Source: Firm-04 sp045600205
Lineage (GTDB): Bacteria; Bacillota; Clostridia; Oscillospirales; Ruminococcaceae
Assembly (NCBI GenBank): GCA_045600205.1
Contig: JAZRXM010000036.1
Location: 1 to 38,286 of the forward strand
Length of the DNA: 38,286 bases
Reading direction: 5' to 3'
Shown here piece by piece: positions 24,915 to 33,577 of the stretch. How positions within the stretch are numbered: position 1 is the first letter of the stretch; the number at the start of each line of letters is the position of its first letter. The position numbers were made by a program, and so were the translations under genes. The notes under the pieces are model-generated. The model had not been told where the DNA came from and made no database searches. It saw only the letters and a program-made list of their open reading frames with translations.

Positions 24915-27152
24915 ATGAAACAGCGACTTTTAGTTGGCGTAATCTGCTGCGAAAGCGAACAGATTATGCAGCGCAGACTCATCAAGGGTATCATGGCACA
25001 GGCATTCGCCCTCGACATTGATGTTGCCGTTTTCTCATGCATGACCAACGACCTCATTATGACCAGCAATCAGGCATCGGAGTTCAATCTGTTCAACTAT
25101 ATGAATTTCTCCATGCTTGACGGCATTATCTATCTGCGCGATTCCATTCACACTGCCAAGGAAAAACCCGTCCTGGACGAGCTGCTCCTGGCACAGAAAA
25201 AACCTGTGCTCGTACTGGATGATGTGGACGGTCCGTTCCCCTATCTGATTATTGACGACCGCGTCGGTGTCAAAGCCATCACCAATCACCTGATTGAAAA
25301 ACACGGTCTGACCGATATTTTCTGTCTGACGGGCAAACCGGAACACTTCACCGCAAAACAACGTGCGGACGGCTACTGCGATGCGCTCCGCGAACACGGC
25401 ATTCCCGTCCGCGATGACCATATCGTATACGGAAACTACTGGGTAGATTCCGCACAAAAACTCGCAATGGAATTCATTGAGGGAAAACGCCCTATGCCAC
25501 AGGCTGTCGTTTGCGGAAACGATGCCATGGCAAAATCGCTCTGCAACACACTGGTCGACCACGGCATCAAAGTGCCTGACCAGATTCTGATTGCAGGCTA
25601 CGACGTTTCCATGACCGAAACACCCAATGTCATCTCCATTACCAGCTATGTCCGCAAAAATTTTGGTCTGGGCGCACAGGGTCTTGCCAAGCTTTACGAA
25701 ATGATGACGGGTAAAACCTGCGACCTCATCGAAACCGAACATTTTGAGATCATTACGGGTGCAAGCTGCGGCTGCGGCGATGAACAGGACTATCTCAAAC
25801 ACCAGATGCGCCTGCTTGCAGAACAGGAAGTCTATCTTTCCCTGTTCCGTACCAGCAATATGGGTGTCAGCCTGACCTCCCGCGAAACCCTCGACGAATG
25901 CATGGATGCCGTGCGTGCCAAACTGTATCTCGTGCGCGGCATGAAGGAATTTTACCTCTGTCTGTGCGAGGACTGGGAAGGCGGCGGTGCGCTCGAAAAT
26001 CCGTCAGAATACAGACGGCAGGGCTTCCCGCAGCATATGCTCCTCAAACTCATCTGGAATGACGATGAACGCTCGATCGTCACAAAACCGTTCCCGACCG
26101 CAAAAATGCTGCCCCGTCTGCACGAGGAGCATGATAAGCCGACCGCATTCTTCTTCTCGCCGGTCCACCACGATGACCGATTCTTCGGCGTGGCTGCGCT
26201 CAGCTTCGGCGATAAGCTGGATGCTTACGATGAACTCTACTGCAACTGGATCTCCATTCTGAACATCGCACTGGAATATATCCGTATGCAGACCTACCTC
26301 AAGCGCTTCAACAACCGCATCTATCTTTCGTCCATCCGCGATTCCCTGACGGGTCTTTACAATCACGAGGGTTTTGATAAATTCTCCAAAGAATGCTTTG
26401 AAGCTGCCAAAAATGAACACAGACGCTTCCTGCTGCTGTTTGCAAGCTTTGATTCCCTGCGCCAGATCAATGAAACCTACGGACATACCGAGGGTGACAG
26501 CGCGGTTACGGTGCTCGCAAACGCCATGAACAACAGCTGTACCACCTACGAACGCTGCGCACGCATTGAAGATGCGGAATTTTCGATCATCGGCTATCAG
26601 GACTACGAAATGAGTGCGGGGCAGCGATTTGTCAATTCCATTTCCGGCTATCTGGAACACTATAATCAAAGTTCCCTGAAGCCATACAAAATCACTGCAA
26701 ATTACGGCTTTTTCTGCGAATACATCACCCCTGAAATGACGCTCGAAAGCATCATTGAGTTTGTCAGCAGCCGCATTGAAGAAAGCCGCGCGATGCGCCA
26801 GAATGAAAAAGCATCGCCATATTACCGCGAATTTGTCAATCTGCGGGAACGCATTTACAGCAATCCGCAGGAGGACTGGAGTATTGATACGATGTGCCGC
26901 GATCTGATCCTCAGCCGCGGTTACTTCCAGAAGCTTTATACCAGATGTTTCGGTATCAGTTTCACGCAGGATGTCATCAACTCGCGCATTGAGCTTTCGA
27001 AACGGCTGCTTTCCAGCACGAATTTCAGCATCGCGTACATTGCAGACCAGAGCGGATACAGCAACTACGTGCATTTTATGCATCAGTTCAAGAAAATCGT
27101 CGGCATCACGCCAACAGAATACCGCCGCCGCAAAAAGCAGGACGAAGAATAA
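24915..27152 (+). CDS. Transcription regulator: LacI-type sensor, degenerate GGDEF, AraC-type HTH
   Basis: A cytosolic regulator of 745 residues. Residues ~1-270 form a periplasmic-binding-protein-like sensor as in LacI/GalR repressors (LLVGVICCESEQ, YLIIDDRVGVKAITNHLIEKHG, AVVCGNDAMAKSL, ILIAGYDVSMTE), so the signal is probably a sugar. Residues ~290-460 are an unassigned linking domain. Residues ~470-610 resemble GGDEF (DSLTGLYNHEGFDKF), but the active-site motif is EDAEF near 552, so cyclic-di-GMP synthesis is unlikely. Residues ~645-745 are an AraC-type double helix-turn-helix (SIAYIADQSGYSNYVHFMHQFKK, GITPTEYR). There is no DNA-binding domain at the N-terminus. The ATG at 24915 is seven bases after GGAGG; ATG 24912 is also possible. 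Targets are unknown; neighbouring genes are not obviously sugar genes. Confidence 0.88.
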   Translation: MKQRLLVGVICCESEQIMQRRLIKGIMAQAFALDIDVAVFSCMTNDLIMTSNQASEFNLFNYMNFSMLDGIIYLRDSIHTAKEKPVLDELLLAQKKPVLVLDDVDGPFPYLIIDDRVGVKAITNHLIEKHGLTDIFCLTGKPEHFTAKQRADGYCDALREHGIPVRDDHIVYGNYWVDSAQKLAMEFIEGKRPMPQAVVCGNDAMAKSLCNTLVDHGIKVPDQILIAGYDVSMTETPNVISITSYVRKNFGLGAQGLAKLYEMMTGKTCDLIETEHFEIITGASCGCGDEQDYLKHQMRLLAEQEVYLSLFRTSNMGVSLTSRETLDECMDAVRAKLYLVRGMKEFYLCLCEDWEGGGALENPSEYRRQGFPQHMLLKLIWNDDERSIVTKPFPTAKMLPRLHEEHDKPTAFFFSPVHHDDRFFGVAALSFGDKLDAYDELYCNWISILNIALEYIRMQTYLKRFNNRIYLSSIRDSLTGLYNHEGFDKFSKECFEAAKNEHRRFLLLFASFDSLRQINETYGHTEGDSAVTVLANAMNNSCTTYERCARIEDAEFSIIGYQDYEMSAGQRFVNSISGYLEHYNQSSLKPYKITANYGFFCEYITPEMTLESIIEFVSSRIEESRAMRQNEKASPYYREFVNLRERIYSNPQEDWSIDTMCRDLILSRGYFQKLYTRCFGISFTQDVINSRIELSKRLLSSTNFSIAYIADQSGYSNYVHFMHQFKKIVGITPTEYRRRKKQDEE

Positions 27153-27235
27153 GGCACATTTCCGTTAAATCCAGGGACAACAGCTTCGCTTCATTCGTGC
27201 ATTCTGACGAAAATCAAAATCAGCCGCAAAACCCC

Positions 27236-27265
27236 TTGACTTTCCGCGTCCGCATGAAGTATAAT
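27236..27265 (+). promoter_or_regulatory. Promoter of the T-box/thrS unit
   Basis: TTGACT at 27236-27241, an 18-bp spacer and TATAAT at 27260-27265, upstream of the T-box leader. Confidence 0.85.
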
Positions 27266-27271
27266 CAATAG

Positions 27272-27505
27272 TAATCGAAAGATGCAGCGCATGAAAAGAC
27301 ATCGGACAAGTCGCTGCGGTCATCCGTTTCCAGAGAGAATGCTGATACGCTGAAAGGCATTCATCGGAACCCGCTGTCGGTACCACCGCTGCCGCGTGCA
27401 TCCGTCGGGAATGAGTAAAACGCTCGGGTGGAACCGTGCGCGTTTGTAAGAATTACAAACCCGTACCCCGAACAGGTCAAGCTGTTCTGGGTGCGGGTGT
27501 TTTTA
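27272..27505 (+). ncRNA. T-box riboswitch (threonyl) leader of thrS
   Basis: A tRNA-sensing leader that lets transcription continue when uncharged tRNA(Thr) binds. The T-box core GGGTGGAACCGTGCG begins at 27426, and a conserved AGAGA element followed by a GAATGC/GCATTC hairpin lies at 27333-27362. A plausible Thr specifier ACC is at 27369-27371 in GGAACCCGC, though I cannot prove the loop. The antiterminator competes with the terminator at 27459-27505. It fills most of the 407-bp gap before thrS. Confidence 0.88.
27459..27505 (+). terminator. Regulated terminator of the thrS T-box
   Basis: ACCCG (27459-27463), CCC and GAACAG (27470-27475) pair with CTGTTC (27482-27487), GGG and CGGGT (27494-27498), followed by a T-run. 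Readthrough depends on tRNA binding. Confidence 0.85.
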
Positions 27506-27559
27506 TATTCGCATTCAGGCGAAACATCATTCTATTCATCCGAAAGGAGTACCATCACC

Positions 27560-29494
27560 ATGAAGATTCAGTTCGAAAACAACTGCTTCGAAGCACAGGC
27601 TGCCATGACAGTCTATGATGCCGCAAAAGAGGCAGGCGTCCTCACACGCGAGGTCATCGCCGCCCAGATCGACGGCGTTTCCTGCGACCTCACCACCCTC
27701 ATCGAGAAAGATTGCAGTGTCAAACTGCTGACCTTCGATGACGAGGCAGGCAAGCACGTTTTCTGGCATACTGCCGCACACGTCCTTGCAGAGGCTGTCA
27801 AGCGTCTGTACCCCGAAGTCAAGCTGACCATCGGTCCTGCGATTGAGCGCGGATTCTACTACGATTTCGACTCCGAAATGCCGTTCACTGCCGATACCCT
27901 GACTGCACTCGAAGCCGAGATGAAAAAAATCGTCAAGGAGAACGCAAAGCTTGAGCGCTTCACCCTTTCCCGCGCAGATGCAATCAAATTCATGCAGGAG
28001 CGCGAGGAACCGTACAAAGTCCAGCTCATCGAGGAACTCCCCGAGGGCGAAACCATCAGCTTCTATAAGCAGGGTGAATTCACTGATCTCTGCGCAGGTC
28101 CGCACCTGTTTGCAACGGGTCTGATCAAGGCATTCAAGCTGACCTCCTGCACCGGCGCATACTGGAAAGGCGACCAGAACAACAAGATGCTCAAGCGCGT
28201 TTACGGCGTTGCATTCCCGAAAAAAGAACAGCTTGCAGCACACCTCGAACAGCTGGAAGAAGCCAAAAAGCGCGACCACAACAAAATCGGCAGAGAACTC
28301 GAATACTTCACTACCGTTGATTACATCGGTCAGGGCTTGCCGATCATGCTGCCGAAGGGCGCAAGAGTCATTCAGCTTTTGCAGCGCTGGGTCGAGGATG
28401 TTGAGCAGTCCAAGGGCTGCCTGCTGACCAAAACTCCGCTCTTTGCAAAACGCGATCTCTACAAGATCTCCGGTCACTGGGATCACTATCTGGACGGAAT
28501 GTTCGTCCTCGGCGACCCCTACGATGAGGAAAAGGAATGCTTCGCACTCCGCCCGATGACCTGCCCGTTCCAGTATCAGGTTTACCTCAACAAGCAGCGT
28601 TCCTATAAGGAACTGCCGATGCGCCTGACCGAAACCTCTACCCTGTTCCGTAACGAGGACAGCGGCGAAATGCACGGTCTGATCCGTGTGCGTCAGTTCA
28701 CCATTTCCGAAGGTCACTATATCCTGTGTCCCGGTCAGCTCGAAGAAGAATTCAAGGGCTGCCTCGAACTCGCAAAATATATGCTCGATACCGTCGGTCT
28801 GCTGGAGGACTGCACCTTCCGCTTCTCCCAGTGGGATCCCGCAAATCCGAAGAACAAGTACGAAGGCACCAAAGAACAGTGGGAAGAAGCACAGCGCGTC
28901 ATGGGCAACATCCTCGACAGACTCGGCGTCAAGTACACCGTCGGCATTGACGAAGCTGCTTTCTATGGTCCGAAACTCGACATCCAGTATAAGAACGTAT
29001 TTGGCAAGGAGGATACCCTCGTTACAATCCAGATCGATATGCTGCTCGCACAGCGTTTCGGTATGTACTATATCGATAAAGACGGTCAGAAGAAGCTGCC
29101 GTACATCATTCACAGAACTTCCCTTGGCTGCTACGAGCGTACTCTTGCGTATATGCTGGAAAAATACGCAGGTGTCCTGCCGCTCTGGCTCGCTCCCGAG
29201 CAGGTGCGCCTGATGCCGATCGACGAAAAGCAGGTCGCATACGCACAGGCATTTGCCGATAAACTGACCGCCGCCGGTATGCGTGTCGTTGTTGATTCCA
29301 AGGACGAAAACATCGGCACCAAGATCAAAAATGCCCGCTTTGACCGCATCCCGTACATGGTCATCATCGGCGACAAGGAAGTTGAGGAAAACGGCTTCAC
29401 GGTTCGCTCCAGAAAAGAGGGCGAACTCGGCATGATGAAAGCAGACGATTTGTTCATCAAACTCATCACTGAGGTCATGACCAAAGCAAAATAA
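27560..29494 (+). CDS. thrS: Threonyl-tRNA synthetase
   Basis: Charges tRNA(Thr) with threonine and edits Ser-tRNA(Thr). The 644-residue protein has the full class II ThrRS layout: TGS domain (~1-60), editing domain with HTAAH at 70-74, catalytic core (~240-530; motif 2 in the FRNEDSGEMHGLIRVRQFT region, and motif 3 near HRTSLGCYERTLAYMLE), and a C-terminal anticodon-binding domain (~540-640). I start it at ATG 27560, after AAAGGAG; the frame is open farther upstream into the T-box (a GTG at 27428), but that part is the riboswitch, not protein. Expression is expected to rise when charged tRNA(Thr) is scarce. Confidence 0.98.
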   Translation: MKIQFENNCFEAQAAMTVYDAAKEAGVLTREVIAAQIDGVSCDLTTLIEKDCSVKLLTFDDEAGKHVFWHTAAHVLAEAVKRLYPEVKLTIGPAIERGFYYDFDSEMPFTADTLTALEAEMKKIVKENAKLERFTLSRADAIKFMQEREEPYKVQLIEELPEGETISFYKQGEFTDLCAGPHLFATGLIKAFKLTSCTGAYWKGDQNNKMLKRVYGVAFPKKEQLAAHLEQLEEAKKRDHNKIGRELEYFTTVDYIGQGLPIMLPKGARVIQLLQRWVEDVEQSKGCLLTKTPLFAKRDLYKISGHWDHYLDGMFVLGDPYDEEKECFALRPMTCPFQYQVYLNKQRSYKELPMRLTETSTLFRNEDSGEMHGLIRVRQFTISEGHYILCPGQLEEEFKGCLELAKYMLDTVGLLEDCTFRFSQWDPANPKNKYEGTKEQWEEAQRVMGNILDRLGVKYTVGIDEAAFYGPKLDIQYKNVFGKEDTLVTIQIDMLLAQRFGMYYIDKDGQKKLPYIIHRTSLGCYERTLAYMLEKYAGVLPLWLAPEQVRLMPIDEKQVAYAQAFADKLTAAGMRVVVDSKDENIGTKIKNARFDRIPYMVIIGDKEVEENGFTVRSRKEGELGMMKADDLFIKLITEVMTKAK

Positions 29495-29505
29495 TGTATC
29501 TTCAA

Positions 29506-29542
29506 ACATATCCTCGTCCTTTGGGCGGGGATATGTTTTTTT
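29506..29542 (+). terminator. Terminator of thrS
   Basis: ACATATCC (29506-29513) pairs with GGATATGT (29529-29536), with further inner pairs, and seven T follow. Confidence 0.88.
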
Positions 29543-29612
29543 GTATTCAAGATTCTGCAATCAAAAGTTTACAGTTTGTTCATATTTGTGGCTAGGCTTT
29601 TGACGGCATCTG

Positions 29613-29621
29613 TGGTATAAT
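29613..29621 (+). promoter_or_regulatory. Extended -10 promoter of the membrane protein/GT2 operon
   Basis: TGGTATAAT at 29613-29621 is a perfect extended -10. The TTGACG at 29600 is too close (10 bp) to be its -35, so the promoter probably relies on the extended -10. Confidence 0.6.
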
Positions 29622-29662
29622 GTTATTTGTCGTATTATGTACATAAGGAGCTGTTCACTGCA

Positions 29663-31918
29663 ATGAAGAAATGCCTCGACTGCCTCAAAAAAAAGCAGGT
29701 TCAAATTCCACTGGTTATCGTAAGCTGCCTTCTCGGCGTGCTTGATTTATTCAAAATCCTCCCGATCACGCCGTTTCGCGGTGCACTGTTCTTTCTGTTT
29801 CTCATTGTTGCGCTGGAACTGCTCCTCACCGCTCTGGAAAAGAAAAAGTCCCTCCAAGAGCTGCATTTCCTGAAAAAGCTGCTCCTGTTCGTGGGCGTAC
29901 TGGAAATGACTGTCTTTCAGTTCAACAGTTTTCACCTGCTGGGCGGCAATTACCCCGAACACACGCTCTCTCTGGATTCGGCAGTGATCGAAAATCTCGA
30001 TACCACATCCCGCCAGAACATCAGCGAGGGCGACACCTCCATTGAATTTACAGGCATCAATGTTCCCATCGGTACTTTGACGCTGGACTTGGAGTCATCC
30101 ACAAAATCCAGTGTTTACGCAAATATCAGCATCTCTGATGACACGTTTTCTGCTTTATACCGCAACAACATCGCAAATGCTACGGTTTTACAGGGTCACG
30201 AGCGCACCCAGACCGTTCCGTGTAATTTCTCCGGCACAGTGCGCAACCTCAAGATCACATTTCATTCGGATAGCGGCGAATACATCACCGTCAACAAAAT
30301 CCGCATCAATCAGCCGATCAACTTCCATTTTTCGCCGCTGCGCTGCCTGATTTTCCTCGTCATCGGCATGGTGCTTTATCTGCTGATCTATAACGAAAAC
30401 CTCAAAAAGAACTACGCCAATAACAAATCGGTGGTCAATAAAGCTGCCGGATATTTCACACTGGTGCTGACACTCGCTGCACTCCTGCTGACCAACGCAG
30501 GTCGCTATGCAGACAAAAATCACAGCATTGACAGAGATTTCAAGTCACATTACGGCAACCAGATCACACAGGAGATCGTGGATGCCTTTGAAAGCGGTCA
30601 CACCTATCTGACAGGTACGCCCTCACCTGCGCTGCTGCAACTCGAAAATCCCTACGATGATTCGCAGCGTGCCACCAACGAAACAGGCGGCTACGCATGG
30701 GATCACCTGCTCTATGACGGCAAGTACTACTCCTACTACGGCATCGGCTCGGTCATTACGCTGTTCTGGCCGTACTACAAACTGACAGGCTGCTATTTCC
30801 CATCCAGTTGGGCGGTATTCCTGTTCGGTATTCTCGGCATCATCTTCCTGACCAAGCTGTACCTCTGCTTCATGGAGAAATTCTTCGGCAGCATCCGATC
30901 CTCGAATATCCTCGCAGGTCTGGTACTCATGCAGATGGTCACGGGTATCTGGTTCTGCTTCAATGTACCGAATTTCTACGAAATTGCGCAAACTTCAGGA
31001 TTTGTCTGTGTCACGGCGGGTGCATTCTGCCTGCTCAGTTCCAATGTCATTGGTGACGGCAAGATCAAGCGCGGACGTTTGGCACTTTCCGCCGTTTTAC
31101 TGAGTCTTGCGGTACTCTGCCGTGCAACCACTGCCGTTTACTGCATTTGTGCGCTGATTTTCATTTTCGCAGGTTTCCTGAAGCTGAAAGAAAGCAATCC
31201 GAAAAAACGCACCAAGGCATACACCACCTATCTGCTGTGTGCGCTGCTGCCCTATGCCGTTATCGGTGCAGGTCAGATGATCTACAACTACGTGCGATTC
31301 GGCTCGTTCCTCGAATTCGGCATTCAGTATTCACTCACGATCAACGATTTCACCCATTCGCAGTACCACACGCATTTTGTACTGATCGGTCTGTTCAACT
31401 ATCTGTTTGCCATTCCGAAATTCATGCCGCGCTTCCCGTTCTTTGATTTCACCGCCGTGGAAACCTTCAATCCGCAGGGCTACTATTTCGTGGCAACTTC
31501 TTCTTCCTGCGGTCTGATCTGGAAAGCTTTGCCGGTTCTGGCACTGTGCAAAGCAAGATCTGCTTACCGCGCATCCGAAAGCAAACACAAGAAACTCTAT
31601 GCCGTCATGATCCTTGCAGTCAGTGTGCTTGCCCCGTTTGCCGTCATGTATTCCATCTGGGAAAGCGGCTACGGCGCAAGATACTGCGTGGATTTTGCAT
31701 GGCAGATCCTCATTGGCGCGCTGGTAGTAGCTTTCACGCTCTATCAGAAATGTCAGGAAAACACGAAGCGTCACCTCAGCACTGCCATGGCGGTTTCTTC
31801 GGTATTGTCGGTTCTGTTGGTGTTTGCACAGACCTACAACTGGGTACTCGGTTCGATGTCCCAGCAATGGCAGGCAAATGCCCGCGCCTTTGCAAGACTC
31901 TTTGAATTCTGGATCTGA
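29663..31918 (+). CDS. Polytopic membrane protein, possibly a GT-C-type glycosyltransferase
   Basis: An integral membrane protein of 751 residues. I use ATG 29663, after AAGGAG (12 bases away, rather far); a TTG at 29627 overlaps the region just behind the -10 and has no ribosome site. Three hydrophobic segments occupy the first ~95 residues, an extracytoplasmic domain lies at ~105-225, and about ten further membrane segments follow, with loops that contain HYGNQITQEIVDAFESGHTY and YDGKYYSYYGIGSV. This overall plan resembles GT-C enzymes that use polyprenyl-phosphate sugars. I cannot identify an Asp-based catalytic motif with certainty. The genes behind it (deaminase-like and GtrB-like) belong to the same operon, and a GtrB-like partner would supply such a lipid-linked sugar, which supports the guess. 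Confidence 0.75.
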   Translation: MKKCLDCLKKKQVQIPLVIVSCLLGVLDLFKILPITPFRGALFFLFLIVALELLLTALEKKKSLQELHFLKKLLLFVGVLEMTVFQFNSFHLLGGNYPEHTLSLDSAVIENLDTTSRQNISEGDTSIEFTGINVPIGTLTLDLESSTKSSVYANISISDDTFSALYRNNIANATVLQGHERTQTVPCNFSGTVRNLKITFHSDSGEYITVNKIRINQPINFHFSPLRCLIFLVIGMVLYLLIYNENLKKNYANNKSVVNKAAGYFTLVLTLAALLLTNAGRYADKNHSIDRDFKSHYGNQITQEIVDAFESGHTYLTGTPSPALLQLENPYDDSQRATNETGGYAWDHLLYDGKYYSYYGIGSVITLFWPYYKLTGCYFPSSWAVFLFGILGIIFLTKLYLCFMEKFFGSIRSSNILAGLVLMQMVTGIWFCFNVPNFYEIAQTSGFVCVTAGAFCLLSSNVIGDGKIKRGRLALSAVLLSLAVLCRATTAVYCICALIFIFAGFLKLKESNPKKRTKAYTTYLLCALLPYAVIGAGQMIYNYVRFGSFLEFGIQYSLTINDFTHSQYHTHFVLIGLFNYLFAIPKFMPRFPFFDFTAVETFNPQGYYFVATSSSCGLIWKALPVLALCKARSAYRASESKHKKLYAVMILAVSVLAPFAVMYSIWESGYGARYCVDFAWQILIGALVVAFTLYQKCQENTKRHLSTAMAVSSVLSVLLVFAQTYNWVLGSMSQQWQANARAFARLFEFWI

Positions 31919-31933
31919 TACAAGGAGAACGGC

Positions 31934-32371
31934 ATGGACATCTGGGAAAAACTCTATGACGCAGCAAAAGCGGAATATCATCCGCAGGAGATCTCCCCGT
32001 TTCTGACCGCGCACCATGTCGTATCTGCGGTGGAAGCGGAAAACGGAGAAATCTATACAGGCTTTTGCATTGAGGGTTGCAGCGGCGTCATGAACCTCTG
32101 TGCAGAACGTGTGGCTGCTTTGAATATGTACATCCAAAGCGGTCAAACGCACATCAAACGACTGATTGCATTTGTGGAACACGCACCAAATGGCGGCGGC
32201 AGCGGTGCGCCATGCGGTGCCTGCCGGGAATTCCTCATGGAACTGGATGAACGCAACGAAAATACGGAGATTCTCGTCAATTATGACACCCGCGAGACCG
32301 TGTTGCTGAAAGACATCTACCCCAACTGGTGGGGCAAACGCCGCTGCGAAGAAGCAAAAAATCAAAAATAA
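31934..32371 (+). CDS. Cytidine deaminase-like protein (CDA/blasticidin-S deaminase family)
   Basis: A cytosolic zinc enzyme of 145 residues of the cytidine-deaminase fold. The catalytic CAER (Cys ligand and Glu) near residue 56 and PCGAC (two Cys ligands) near 95 are intact. The nucleoside-binding stretch reads FCIEGCSG, whereas Bacillus Cdd has CNIENAAY: the Glu stays but the ribose-binding Asn is Cys. The C-terminus LLKDIYPNWWG is shared with deaminases of the blasticidin-S type as I recall them. Substrate is therefore uncertain; cytidine cannot be assumed. ATG at 31934 is six bases after AAGGAG and 15 bp behind the membrane-protein gene. Confidence 0.85.
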   Translation: MDIWEKLYDAAKAEYHPQEISPFLTAHHVVSAVEAENGEIYTGFCIEGCSGVMNLCAERVAALNMYIQSGQTHIKRLIAFVEHAPNGGGSGAPCGACREFLMELDERNENTEILVNYDTRETVLLKDIYPNWWGKRRCEEAKNQK

Positions 32372-32402
32372 CGGGATTTTCCCGAAAATAAATTATTTTT
32401 CC

Positions 32403-32420
32403 GAGGAGGAGATTACCATA
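32403..32420 (+). promoter_or_regulatory. Strong Shine-Dalgarno site that defines the ATA start
   Basis: GAGGAGG, eight bases, then ATA. The downstream codons read AAT ACC CGT GAT ATT and lead directly into the conserved GT2 N-terminus. Spacing is normal for this window. Confidence 0.7.
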
Positions 32421-33380
32421 AATACCCGTGATATTTTATACCTCGTCATCCCCTGCTACAACGAGCAGGAGGTACTGCCTGAAACCTCCAGACAACTGCT
32501 GGAGAAAATGACTGCGCTCATCGAAACCGAACAGATCAGCGAAAAAAGCCGCATCATGTTCGTCAACGACGGTTCCAAAGATACCACATGGAGCCTCATT
32601 GAGCAGCTTCATGAACAGAATCCGCTGTTTCAGGGCGTCTGCCTGTCGCGCAACCGCGGACATCAGAATGCACTGCTTGCAGGTCTGATGACAGCAAAAG
32701 AACATTGCGATATGGCAATTTCTCTGGATGCAGATTTGCAGGACGATATTGACGCAATCGATGGCATGGTCGCCAAGTACTACGAAGGATGCGACATCGT
32801 CTACGGCGTGCGCAATTCCCGCGAAACAGACACATTCTTCAAGAAATTCACCGCAGAAGGATACTATCACCTGATGAATTTCCTTGGCGCGGATATCGTG
32901 TTCAATCATGCGGACTACCGCCTGATGAGCAAACGTGCGCTCGAAGGTCTGGCTGACTTCCCGGAAGTCAATATGTTCCTGCGCGGCGTTGTCCCCATGA
33001 TCGGCTATAAGAGCGACAAAGTATTCTATGCCCGCAAGGAGCGTTTTGCAGGCGAATCCAAGTATCCGCTGAAAAAAATGCTCGCCTTTGCTTGGGAGGG
33101 CATCACCTCGCTGACCACCAAACCCATCCGCATGATCACCACCATCGGTGCCGTTGTCCTGTTCGTCAGCATCATTATGATGATTGTCGGACTGGTGAAG
33201 AAAATCACCGGACATTATGTCAACACCACACTGATGTCTGTTTGGCTGCTCGGCGGCTTACAGCTTCTCAGCACCGGCATCATTGGTGAATATATCGGCA
33301 AAATTTATCTGGAATCCAAAGCAAGACCCAAGTTTATCATCAGCCGTTATCTGGGCGATGACGAACAAAACGACAATTAA
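32418..33380 (+). CDS. GtrB/DPM1-like glycosyltransferase family 2, apparent ATA start codon
   Basis: A membrane-bound transferase of 320 residues expected to move a sugar from a nucleotide donor to polyprenyl phosphate. The GT2 domain (~5-235) shows VIPCYNE at 10-16, FVNDGSKDTT, LSRNRGHQNA and SLDADLQDD. Two membrane helices follow (~240-262 and ~275-297), as in GtrB. No ATG, GTG or TTG precedes VIPCYNE in frame near a ribosome site; the strong GAGGAGG at 32403-32409 is followed, eight bases later, by ATA at 32418. The first ATG is at 32508 and would remove the nucleotide-binding strand. ATA is therefore the best start, barring a sequencing error. ATT at 32433 is second best. Last gene of the operon. 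Confidence 0.85.
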   Translation: MNTRDILYLVIPCYNEQEVLPETSRQLLEKMTALIETEQISEKSRIMFVNDGSKDTTWSLIEQLHEQNPLFQGVCLSRNRGHQNALLAGLMTAKEHCDMAISLDADLQDDIDAIDGMVAKYYEGCDIVYGVRNSRETDTFFKKFTAEGYYHLMNFLGADIVFNHADYRLMSKRALEGLADFPEVNMFLRGVVPMIGYKSDKVFYARKERFAGESKYPLKKMLAFAWEGITSLTTKPIRMITTIGAVVLFVSIIMMIVGLVKKITGHYVNTTLMSVWLLGGLQLLSTGIIGEYIGKIYLESKARPKFIISRYLGDDEQNDN

Positions 33381-33412
33381 ACACTATCCGCTGAAAGAAA
33401 ATCAAAAACCGC

Positions 33413-33441
33413 TTGACAATGCGGCAGCACTATGGTATAAT
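33413..33441 (+). promoter_or_regulatory. Consensus promoter of tRNA-Leu
   Basis: TTGACA at 33413-33418, a 17-bp spacer and TATAAT at 33436-33441, preceded by TGG (extended -10). Confidence 0.92.
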
Positions 33442-33457
33442 ATTTACTGTTCCATGT

Positions 33458-33544
33458 GCTGCTGTGGCGAAATCGGCAGACGCAAAAGACTTAAAATCTT
33501 TCGGTTGAAAAACCGTACCGGTTCAAGTCCGGTCAGCAGCACCA
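33458..33544 (+). tRNA. tRNA-Leu (anticodon UAA)
   Basis: Acceptor stem GCTGCTG/CAGCAGC, D arm from GCGAAATCGGCAGACGC, anticodon stem AAAGA/TCTTT with loop CTTAAAA (anticodon TAA at 33492-33494), a long variable arm CGGTTGAAAAACCG as in class II tRNAs, T arm with GTTCAAGTC, discriminator A and an encoded CCA at 33542-33544. Confidence 0.97.
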
Positions 33545-33577
33545 AATCCGCGATACTGTTGTGTCGCGGATTTTTTC
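33545..33577 (+). terminator. Terminator of tRNA-Leu
   Basis: AATCCGCGA (33545-33553) pairs with TCGCGGATT (33564-33572), followed by a T-run. Confidence 0.9.

Noticed and set aside
27536..29560. A 674-codon open frame on the minus strand covering all of thrS
   Set aside because: thrS is unmistakable on the plus strand. The antisense frame has low-complexity, hydrophobic/acidic composition without motifs, and follows from the codon use of thrS. No minus-strand promoter or ribosome site supports it.
32372..32400. Small hairpins between the deaminase-like and the glycosyltransferase genes
   Set aside because: CGGGA/TCCCG and an AT-only stem are weak and lack a proper T-run; not a terminator, so the operon is kept whole.
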